Positions 56,704 to 64,000 of a stretch of 64,000 nt of DNA are shown here, piece after piece. Both the position numbers and the translations under genes were made by a program. The stretch is from positions 62,001 through 126,000 of the forward strand of contig SAXG01000044.1 of assembly GCA_012932865.1 (NCBI GenBank), read 5' to 3'. The stretch comes from Amylostereum areolatum. Taxonomy: Eukaryota > Basidiomycota > Agaricomycetes > Russulales > Stereaceae. Position 1 is the stretch's first letter. Each line of letters opens with the position of its first letter. Under the pieces are notes generated by a model that had not been told where the DNA came from, did no database searches, and worked only from the letters and a program-made list of their open reading frames with translations.

Positions 56704-59700
56704 TCACCAGTGTCTCACTTTCGTCTTGCATTTCTTTCGTCTCGTTGGTTTTCGTTCTTGCTGTGTTGCGTCGGTTTCGTCGCGATCAGTGGCTTCTGTG
56801 TTGGTATCTCTGATTGGATTTGGTGGCAACTTCGGTGCCTTGGGGTTATTCCGATGGAACTCTGTGATCGCATCTTTTGATCCTTCGAGATTAGATGCTG
56901 GTTCCCATGTGTTACCGGAGTCGGGGTATCCTTTCCATTTTACGAAGTAATGTAACGGTTCTGAATATCGTTTGTCTAATTTTGAGGCTACTATTGTTTC
57001 TAGTTCGTAGAGTTCTTCATCGTTTACTAGTTCTGGAGGTGGTCTTTCGTAAGCTTCGCCGTATTGTTCTGTCTCTTTGAATGGAATCAACAATGCTGCG
57101 TGGAATACCGGATGTATTTTCCACTTCGTCGGTAGTTCGAGGCGGTAAGTCACCGGTCCTATAACCTTTTCAATTTTGAATGGGCTGAATCGTTTCGGTG
57201 CTAGTTTGGTTTTTGGGTATACCATGTTAAGGTTTTTTCCGTCTAACCATACTTGGTCGCCTTGTTTGAGTTGATCTCTTAGCGTGAAGGTTCGGTCATG
57301 CTGCATCTTCATTAGTTTAGCTGCTATTTCTAGGCTTGCTTCTGCGTTGTCCCATGCGTTCTTGAAATTCTTTATTCTTTCTTCGGCTGTCGGTATTCGC
57401 GGGTCGGTCGGTATTGCTGGGTTAAACACCGGTTGATATCCGTGTAGGAGTTTGAATGGGGAGGTTTTCGTGGCAGAATGTTGTCGTATATTGTGTGCAA
57501 ATTCTGCTTTTGGCAAAAGTTTTGCCCAATTCGTTTGGTCTCCATTGCAAAACGCCCGAAGATATTGTTCTAATTCCTGATTCACTCTTTCTGTCTCGCC
57601 GTCTGTTTGGGGATGATACACCGTACTGAGCGACGAGATGACTCCGAGGCTTTCGCAGATGGATTGGAATACTTTGGATGCGAATTGAGGGCCTCTGTCC
57701 GATATCATTCTTTTCCATAATCCAAATCGTCTGTAAACATTGTCGATCAGAAGATCAGCTGTTTCTTCTGCGTTGATCGTCTTTAGGCACGGCGTGAATA
57801 CTGCGGTTTTGGTGAACCTGTCGACGACTACGTTGATCGAATCGAATCCGTTGGAGATCGGAAGATCTGTAATAAAATCTGATGTGATCGTTTCCCATGG
57901 TTGTTCTGGTATTTCCGTAGGTTGTAATGGATGTTTTGCCGGATGCGTGACACTCTTTGTTGACTGGCATACGGGACAACCTTGAACATAGCCTTTTACG
58001 AAGGAAATCATCTTTGGCCACCAGAAGTTTCTTTGTACCAGTTCCAGAGTTTTCATTTCTCCTGGATGTCCAATCGTTTCCAGATCATGATGTGATTTTA
58101 AGATCATGCGTCTGAGTTCGAGATTTTGTGGCACATAGATCTTTCCTTTTCTGATGATCAGATCGTTCTCGAAGTTCCAATCTTCGATTCCTTTTGCGAG
58201 AGTGCGTGGTCCCGATCTTTTGATTGTATCTAACGCTGTCCAAACTTCGTCATCTAGGTGTGAGAAGTTTCTTAGTTCTTTGAGAAGTTCTTTGTCTCCG
58301 ACTGCTTCAACTGTTCCTCTTCCGGTAGCTCTAGCCCTGAAAACCGAAGGATGGAGCAGGATGCGATCGTCGTTGTCTGGAATATCTTCCTTATGATCTG
58401 GTCTTCTAGAAAGTCCATCTGCCTTGTTTGTACTTCCTGGTCTGTGTACCAAGGTATAGTCGAAACGGGACAGATATAAGCTCCATCGTGCTTGTCGTCG
58501 ATTAAGTTTTTGAGCTGTTGTGAAATACTCTAGATTTTTATGATCTGTCCAGATTTCGACTTTGTGGTTCGCTCCTTCTAGATATTGTCGCCAGTGTTCT
58601 AAGGCTTTCACTACTCCTAAGAGTTCTTTGTCGTATATCTCGTAATTCTGTTCCGCGGGAGATAGTGATTTGGATAGGTACGCGACCGGATGCCATCTTT
58701 CGATCTCATCTGGCTGCGATAGGATAGCTCCGTACGCAAAATCGGAGGCGTCACTCTCTATGCGGAATGGTTTGTTTTCATCGGGCATGATTAAGATTGG
58801 GGACGATGTGAATTCTCGTTTCAGTCTTTCGAAGGTACGTTCACATTCGGCCGTCCAGTTCCATTCGTGGTCTTTCTTTGTGAGCTGGAATAGGGGTCTG
58901 GCGATCTTAGAATAGTCTTTGATGAAGCGTCGATAGAAATTTCCAAATCCGAGGAACGATTGGACTTCTTTTACTTTCCTTGGTGTGGGCCATTCGGCTA
59001 GTCCTTGGACTTTGACTGGGTCCATCTGTACCTTGTTGTGCGTGATTATTACGCCTAAGTATTCGATTGATGGTTGTTCGAAGAAGCACTTCTCTGGTTT
59101 CAGGAATAGATCGTTCCGTTCTAGAAGTTGAAGGGCTTCTTTCATCAATTTCCTATGTTCGTCGAGTGTTTCTGTAAATATCAATATGTCATCCATATAG
59201 ACCACTACTTTTCCTGTGTCTATTAATTCTTTGAATAGTGCGTTCATCATTGCTTGGAATGTCGCGGGTGAGTTGGTTAATCCGAAGAACATTACCATTG
59301 GTTCGAAAAGGCCTCTGTTTGTTTTGAATGCAGCTTTCCATTGGTCTCCTTCTTTGATTCGAACATTGTTGTATCCCCATCGGAGATCGAGCTTTGAGAA
59401 GATCTTAGCGCCTTTTAATTTGTCGATGAGATCTGAGATGAGCGGTATCGGGTATTCATTTTTGACCGTGATCGAGTTAAGATAGCGATAGTCCTGCACT
59501 GGTCTAAGAGATCCGTCTTTCTTCTTGATAAAGAAGAACAGCGATGATATCTCTGATTTTGATTCTCGGATGTACCCTTTTCGTAGATGTTCATCTATGA
59601 ATGTGTCCAATTCCTTCCGTTCCGGTACTGTCATTGGGTACACTTTGCAATTTCGAGGTTTCCATCCTTCAATTAGGTCTATCGCGTGATCCCATGGTCT

Positions 59701-60594
59701 GCTGATTGGGAAGCGTTCCGACGCCTTCTTTTCGAATACCTTCTGATACTGTTTGTAACTGGACGGAATCATTTCATCGAGTGTCTTCTTCTTCTCTCCT
59801 ACGGCCGCTCTTTCTGCGAGTTCTTGTGCCTTGGTTGCTCTTGCTGTTATCCAAATGTCGGGTTCGTTTGTTTCTTTTGCAATCGGCATTGTTTCTACGT
59901 CAGTTTTTCCATGGAACGTTCTGATTATCCTGATATTGACGAGATCGGAGTTGAATTCGGGGTCTTCTTGTTCTTCTATCATTGTGTGATGGTTGATCTT
60001 CTGTTCTTCGAATGATTGTAGAGAGCGTTCGTCTTTTCCTTGGACGATCATTGTTTTACTGGTAGTGGAACACGTACCTGGACATGTCTGTAGTGTGATC
60101 TGTCTTTTCCTCCAATCGATATGAGGATTGTGTTTCTTGAGCCAAGGGGTTCCTAAGATTACTTCGTCTCCTCCTAGGGCTGTGACGAATAACCCTAAGT
60201 TTTTGCGGTGAATTTCTCCGTTGATCCCTTCCATCGTCATTGGAAGGTACACCTTTTGTTTGATCTCTCCTAGAGTGTTACGAGATCCATCAACGTTGTA
60301 TATTGGTATTGGCTTCTTCAATTGGATCAGATTCATCTTGTGTTTTCGTACGAAATCTGGATGGATCAGGGTGCTGCTTGCTCCGCTATCTAGCAGTGCT
60401 TTTGCGGCGGCTTTACGGAACTTTCCATGAAACGTGACAGGTATATGAATTGATGGAGCGTGCGTTGCTCCGTCTTGGTATGACCTTATATACACTGTTC
60501 TATTTACGTCATCTCCTGTTTCCTGCACAGGAGATTGCTCTGAAAAGTTCATTGTCTGTGTCCTTTCAACAGCCGCGGTTGAAGGACGATTCAA
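56704..60594 (-). CDS. pol: Pol polyprotein (PR-RT-RH-IN-chromodomain)
   Basis: 1296 codons open without a stop, from a TTG in the shifted frame. Order and key residues: aspartic protease LLDSGASSTL (Asp about 69); reverse transcriptase with YMDDILIF (about 466-473); RNase H with RIESDASDFAYGA (Asp about 615); integrase zinc site (SHHDLETIGH and CPVCQSTK), catalytic TSDFITD, SDRGPQF and TDGETERVNQ; and a C-terminal chromodomain (HYFVKWKGYPDSGNTWEPAS) marking it as a chromovirus, which aims insertion at histone marks. All catalytic motifs look intact, so this copy could be active. Confidence 0.95.
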   Translation of the reverse strand: MNRPSTAAVERTQTMNFSEQSPVQETGDDVNRTVYIRSYQDGATHAPSIHIPVTFHGKFRKAAAKALLDSGASSTLIHPDFVRKHKMNLIQLKKPIPIYNVDGSRNTLGEIKQKVYLPMTMEGINGEIHRKNLGLFVTALGGDEVILGTPWLKKHNPHIDWRKRQITLQTCPGTCSTTSKTMIVQGKDERSLQSFEEQKINHHTMIEEQEDPEFNSDLVNIRIIRTFHGKTDVETMPIAKETNEPDIWITARATKAQELAERAAVGEKKKTLDEMIPSSYKQYQKVFEKKASERFPISRPWDHAIDLIEGWKPRNCKVYPMTVPERKELDTFIDEHLRKGYIRESKSEISSLFFFIKKKDGSLRPVQDYRYLNSITVKNEYPIPLISDLIDKLKGAKIFSKLDLRWGYNNVRIKEGDQWKAAFKTNRGLFEPMVMFFGLTNSPATFQAMMNALFKELIDTGKVVVYMDDILIFTETLDEHRKLMKEALQLLERNDLFLKPEKCFFEQPSIEYLGVIITHNKVQMDPVKVQGLAEWPTPRKVKEVQSFLGFGNFYRRFIKDYSKIARPLFQLTKKDHEWNWTAECERTFERLKREFTSSPILIMPDENKPFRIESDASDFAYGAILSQPDEIERWHPVAYLSKSLSPAEQNYEIYDKELLGVVKALEHWRQYLEGANHKVEIWTDHKNLEYFTTAQKLNRRQARWSLYLSRFDYTLVHRPGSTNKADGLSRRPDHKEDIPDNDDRILLHPSVFRARATGRGTVEAVGDKELLKELRNFSHLDDEVWTALDTIKRSGPRTLAKGIEDWNFENDLIIRKGKIYVPQNLELRRMILKSHHDLETIGHPGEMKTLELVQRNFWWPKMISFVKGYVQGCPVCQSTKSVTHPAKHPLQPTEIPEQPWETITSDFITDLPISNGFDSINVVVDRFTKTAVFTPCLKTINAEETADLLIDNVYRRFGLWKRMISDRGPQFASKVFQSICESLGVISSLSTVYHPQTDGETERVNQELEQYLRAFCNGDQTNWAKLLPKAEFAHNIRQHSATKTSPFKLLHGYQPVFNPAIPTDPRIPTAEERIKNFKNAWDNAEASLEIAAKLMKMQHDRTFTLRDQLKQGDQVWLDGKNLNMVYPKTKLAPKRFSPFKIEKVIGPVTYRLELPTKWKIHPVFHAALLIPFKETEQYGEAYERPPPELVNDEELYELETIVASKLDKRYSEPLHYFVKWKGYPDSGNTWEPASNLEGSKDAITEFHRNNPKAPKLPPNPIRDTNTEATDRDETDATQQERKPTRRKKCKTKVRHW

Positions 60595-61910
60595 AAACCC
60601 TGATTGTCTTTGAACATGTTGGCAGTGCGTGCGAACGTTTCACTGTCCATCTTGTTCACAAGCTTGGTGATCTGATCAATCGGGGATTCTTCCTCTGTTA
60701 AGTTCGCCGTTCGTGCATTGATCATTGTTTGGGTACGTTTCTCTGGGCAGTTCCTGGAGATATGTCCTGGTTTCCGACAATAGAAGCACGATCCTGATTT
60801 CTGAAGTTCTGTACGTTCTTGCGGGGTAAGGCGTCTGAAGCTTCGGTTGTTGTTTCCGGTCTGAGCGGCTCTGGCGGTAGTAACATTCCCTTTATTTCCG
60901 TTTCCTCTTCGGAATGGGACGTACGGCTGCGGTTTCTTGTATAGGAGGGTGAGATCACTCGTCGGGTTCATTGGTCTCGTATAATGTCGTTGGAATGCTT
61001 GAGCTTCTCGCCAGTTATTATCGATGCGCAGTGCGAGTTCATACCATTCGTCGATATCGTTCGAGATGTGATCTCTCTTGAGAATCTCGACTACTATATC
61101 GTTGCGCAGTCCTCTCTTGAATTGGTCGATCAATGCTTTATGATCGTAGCCGGCTTCCATGGCATAGTCTCTGAAGACCGTGATGTAATCTTTGGTTTCC
61201 ATAGTGCCTTGTTCCAGGCGCTGTATGTTGAATCTAGCGTCTCTTCCGGGATCTATTTCTCCAAAGGTTTCTAAGAAATAGTCGCGGAATCCCGTCCATG
61301 GAAGATGTATTTCTGGATCTATGCCTCGATCTCGTATCTTATCGATTTTTCTTATCAAGAGGGACGCCCAGTGAAGGGCGGGTCCATCGGTGAGATGCGA
61401 GAGTACAAAGGTTATCTTATGCATGTTGGTTTTGTATGCGTTGGGGAATGCTATGAAGCGAAGTACGCATTGTTCGATGAACTTTGCTGCCTTCGCTCGG
61501 TCTCTTCCGTCGTATACTCCTAGTGCGTTCAGTTTGAATCCTTTGTCTTTGTCTTCGGGTTTAGATCCGATTGTTCCTGTTCCTCCTGGCGGTGAATGCC
61601 ATGGTGGATGTCTCGGTCCTTCCGGAAGATCTGCGGTCGCTCCTCTTCCGAATACATAGTCCTGAACCTTTTTTCCTTTCTCATTATCAGCCGATCGGTC
61701 GGAATGTGTTGATGGTTGCGGCGATGGTACTTTCCATCCTATTGGTTCGCCTAAACTGAATCCCATGGGGAATCGAGCCTTATGTCTTGGTTTCGCGGGA
61801 TCGGCTGGTGTTGGAGTTGCAGGCGTCTGGAGCGGTATATTAGTTTCTCCAGGGGGGACATTGCTAAGTGTGGTGGTGGGGTTGGGTATCGAGGTGGTAG
61901 CGTCTCCCAT
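60591..61910 (-). CDS. gag: Gag-like structural protein
   Basis: 439 codons from ATG (MGDATTSIPNPTTTL). The capsid-type helical region (KAAKFIEQCVLRFIAFPNAY, LSHLTDGPALHWASLLIRK, FRDYFLETFGEIDPGRDARF) is followed by a basic linker and one CCHC knuckle CFYCRKPGHISRNC. The stop TGA is at 60593-60591 just after the slippery heptamer used to enter pol. The reading frame upstream of the ATG is also open for about 269 codons. Confidence 0.92.
   Translation of the reverse strand: MGDATTSIPNPTTTLSNVPPGETNIPLQTPATPTPADPAKPRHKARFPMGFSLGEPIGWKVPSPQPSTHSDRSADNEKGKKVQDYVFGRGATADLPEGPRHPPWHSPPGGTGTIGSKPEDKDKGFKLNALGVYDGRDRAKAAKFIEQCVLRFIAFPNAYKTNMHKITFVLSHLTDGPALHWASLLIRKIDKIRDRGIDPEIHLPWTGFRDYFLETFGEIDPGRDARFNIQRLEQGTMETKDYITVFRDYAMEAGYDHKALIDQFKRGLRNDIVVEILKRDHISNDIDEWYELALRIDNNWREAQAFQRHYTRPMNPTSDLTLLYKKPQPYVPFRRGNGNKGNVTTARAAQTGNNNRSFRRLTPQERTELQKSGSCFYCRKPGHISRNCPEKRTQTMINARTANLTEEESPIDQITKLVNKMDSETFARTANMFKDNQGF
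60594..60600 (-). promoter_or_regulatory. -1 ribosomal frameshift site GGGTTTT
   Basis: In the gag frame the codons read CAG GGT TTT TGA, so G GGT TTT is a perfect X XXY YYZ heptamer that ends directly before the gag stop. The pol frame is exactly -1 relative to gag and continues GGG TTT TTG AAT. Confidence 0.75.
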
Positions 61911-62717
61911 TGTTGTGACGTTCTCTGATCTTCCGAATAGGTTTCCTTGTCTTCCTCTTCTAGTTTCGAAGATATCTTTGTCTGATTTAACTGATGGAGA
62001 TCTTGTTGATTCTTCTGTATGTCTTTCCGTTTCTGTTGCGCTCGGTGGGCTGCCTTCTCGACTTCCTCCGGAATCGGACTTAATTTGGGGGTTTGATACA
62101 GTTCTCTTAGGTTCTGGCGCGGTTTCTTCTGGAGGCTGTGTAGTTGCTGCGGGTTCTTGAGGATGCTGGAGTTCGGTTTGAGGGTTCTGTGGTTCGGTTG
62201 TCGTATCGGCTGTGTCGGTATCGGGATCAAATTCCCAGTAGTCCTTAATATTCCCGGTGTAAGGTTTCTCTTCGACTTTCTGTGCGTCCGGGTGTTTCCA
62301 GAGTTCTTCTGATGAGAGGGGCCCGATATGAGGTCTTGAATAATCTGGGCGCTTCCAATGTGAATTGTCGTAGCTTCCGTCTTCCTTTTCTCTTTTGGAT
62401 CTATCTTTGAAGTATTCCGCTGCTGGGGGAAGGTTGTATCTGTATATGGGCGGGTTCCACTGGTATGCGTATGTTCCTTTGCTTTCTTTCGCGACGAGGG
62501 TTCCGTCGTAGTAGAAAAGGAGATGATAGGGGTCAAATGTCCAGCGATGATCTTCGTTTCCGTTAGGGAAGTCTCGACTGCAGTTTGATTGGAGTTGAGG
62601 GATCTCAAAATCTGATGGTCTTTTTTCAGCGGGTTGTTCCGCTGACTCCGTGGTGGGTGTTTCGTTTGACGCTCTGCGCCAAACTGTAGGGTGAGCTAGT
62701 GTAGAGGAGAGCTCGTT
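61911..62717 (-). CDS. ATG-less open frame in phase with gag
   Basis: From just after a TAG next to the 5' LTR, about 269 codons are open with no Met, ending in frame at the gag ATG. The translation is protein-like rather than random: HRWTFDPYHLLFYYDGTLVA, GTYAYQWNPPIYRYNLPPAA, PHIGPLSSEELWKHPDAQK, then an acidic-Thr/Pro linker and SVKSDKDIFETRRGRQGNLF. It may be an N-terminal gag extension read from a non-AUG start, or reached by splicing. An ATG frame of 285 codons (62608-61751) overlaps it but is low in complexity. Confidence 0.5.
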
Positions 62718-62721
62718 CTAG

Positions 62722-63259
62722 TGTTAAGGACGGTCCTTATCACGTGACAAGCGGCTCAGGCTACAGTACTCGTGTGGATGAGAGGTGGGATCAGGTGATC
62801 CAGACGTCTCGGCTATACGAAGTTAGAGGTCGATAAGCGAAGCAGTAAGTCTTCACAGAAGACTTAGGCGAGCTTTCGACTTAGTTACTTTATGCTCTCT
62901 TTAGTAGTTTTAAGAGGAGGTTCTATTTAGAACAGTCCTGTATTTACAAAGAGAACGAGCTGAGGAATGGCTCGTTCGATGAGCCTCCTTTTATAAGAAA
63001 GGAGGTCGAGTAAATATATGTACATTGAGCGACGGTCGCATCAAGTATCTACGGGGATGAGACTGTGGCACCGTCGCGGCTGTGCCGTTGAGACGGTGAC
63101 GATCTGTGGCACTGTCGTCGGGACGGTGACGATCTGTGGCACTGTCGTCGTTGCGTCGTTGAGACGGTTACGAACTGGGGCACAGTCGTAATCCGTCGTT
63201 TAGCGACGTCCTTCCTAATAAGGTAATGGAAAATGAAGTACCTTGGACAAGTTGTAACA
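62722..63259 (-). repeat. LTR (5' LTR in element sense)
   Basis: 538 bp, same boundaries and sequence as the left LTR save one base. It should hold the element promoter, read on the minus strand. Confidence 0.95.
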
Positions 63260-63264
63260 CTACG
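63260..63264. repeat. Target-site duplication, right copy (CTACG)
   Basis: Matches 53062-53066 exactly. Confidence 0.9.
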
Positions 63265-64000
63265 CGGGATCGCACTTTGACGGTAGAGGTCGGAAAGAGA
63301 AAGCTTCACTGGTTTTAAGCTCTTGAAGCTTGAAGGCGCGGAGTTCGTCGGTCCGCGGTCAGAATGATCTAAGCGCCGGTGTCGTCTCCTGCTCGTGAAC
63401 TTATAATCCCTGCTAAATCTCTCGCAAGCCTCTCGGAGTTATAGGGAAAGATTTAGAGGAACACACCTGGTTCAGTTCCGGAGCAAGCCTGGGTGAGGTG
63501 AATGGAAGAACACGGGGGGCTGGGATTTTTCGGTCAAAACCCTTACAAAAGATTAGATAACCGGACAGGCCTCGTAAATGACGCGCGGAAAAAACAGAGG
63601 AAAGCTTTTTCGCTGATGTCCAAGTTCAAGTTGTTGCTTAGACGTAGCGGTTCAATCACATTCACAATCTTGACCTTTTTATATATGCGGCAGTCCTCAT
63701 CCCTCCTGTAAGCCCGCAGTGGACGGGAGAAAGCGATGCCCTTGCATACGGCCTTCCTCGGGCATCCTGGGTCGCCCTGGTTCAACAGGGTTCAACTCCT
63801 ACTACTATCCAAAATATCCAAACCCCGCATTAGTCCTCGTGCATATATTGAGGGGCTGCCTCATGGTCACAGGTCCAAGGAACTGAAACGAATAACCATC
63901 ATGGCAAGTCAATTGCAAGCAGCTGAGAGCAGAGAAAGGGAACGCGAGAACTTCAATCAGGCTCTCTGTGTAAGGAGACTGATGTATTACTCGTGTAAGT
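63265..64000. other. Right flank, little recognised
   Basis: No family is recognised. An ATG at 63901 opens MASQLQAAESRERERENFNQ and is followed by a GTAAGG donor, so a gene may begin here and leave the window; support is weak. Confidence 0.3.

Larger units (their letters stand above)
53067..63259 (-). mobile_element. Ty3/gypsy LTR retrotransposon (chromovirus), 10.2 kb
   Basis: Two 538-bp direct LTRs flank an internal region coding on the minus strand: gag, pol (protease, reverse transcriptase, RNase H, integrase, chromodomain) and about 3 kb of accessory frames. CTACG target duplications, near-identical LTRs and an intact pol frame indicate a recent insertion of a possibly active copy. At 10.2 kb it is long for a Ty3/gypsy element; the excess lies in the region between pol and the 3' LTR and in the leader before gag. 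Confidence 0.95.

Noticed and set aside
61751..62608. A 285-codon ATG frame overlapping the gag leader
   Set aside because: Its translation is low-complexity and it overlaps the gag-phase frame, which reads more like a protein; I take it as a shadow frame.
53067..63259. Classing the element as an endogenous retrovirus because of the post-pol membrane protein
   Set aside because: No signal peptide, glycoprotein features or cleavage site are seen; only position is envelope-like.
63700..63810. GGTTCAACTCC resembling a tRNA B box
   Set aside because: The flanking bases do not pair as a T-stem and no A box or acceptor stem fits.
1..64000. CRISPR arrays, bacterial operons, riboswitches, rRNA genes
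   Set aside because: None seen; the sequence is clearly nuclear fungal DNA with spliceosomal introns.

Overview
The window is nuclear DNA of a basidiomycete fungus, most likely an agaricomycete. The evidence is dense protein genes cut by many 50-65 bp GT-AG introns, fungal housekeeping genes (valyl-tRNA synthetase, MID1 calcium channel, UCH37-type deubiquitinase), and families typical of mushroom genomes (KDZ-linked CxC proteins beside a TET/JBP-like dioxygenase, F-box/zinc-cysteine genes, glutaminase-A-like membrane proteins). All gene models were read by eye from frames and splice signals; exon edges are given where they could be fixed.

Left part (1-7000): the 5' end of a secreted agmatinase-like gene leaves the left edge. 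A KDZ-associated CxC5/CxC6-type gene (+) converges on a TET/JBP-like 2-oxoglutarate/iron dioxygenase gene (-), a pairing known from fungal KDZ transposons. A bHLH transcription factor gene follows. Clusters of a GCCATGGC-based palindrome lie at about 0.5 and 10.8 kb.

Middle (7000-33100): a basidiomycete orphan gene with an N-terminal cysteine cluster, a peroxiredoxin converging on MID1, two uncharacterised genes, the many-exon valyl-tRNA synthetase, a GH5 glycosidase, a UCH37-like deubiquitinase, a 0.5-kb foldback element, and two tandem paralogous F-box genes.

Right-centre (33300-51900): four paralogous glutaminase-A-like genes in orientations -, +, +, -. Each ends in one transmembrane helix and a cytosolic tail finishing in a PPSY motif. 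At least three, probably all four, carry small frame lesions, and two share a lesion at the same site.

Right (53067-63259): a young 10.2-kb Ty3/gypsy chromovirus on the minus strand, with 538-bp LTRs differing by one base and a CTACG target duplication. Gag and pol are joined by a perfect -1 slippery heptamer. About 270 codons without ATG are open in frame ahead of gag. About 3 kb after integrase holds accessory frames: a CxxC mini-protein, a coiled coil, a second CCHC knuckle protein, and a small transmembrane protein whose frame crosses the polypurine tract into the 3' LTR. This unusual 3' module is the best candidate for something undescribed.
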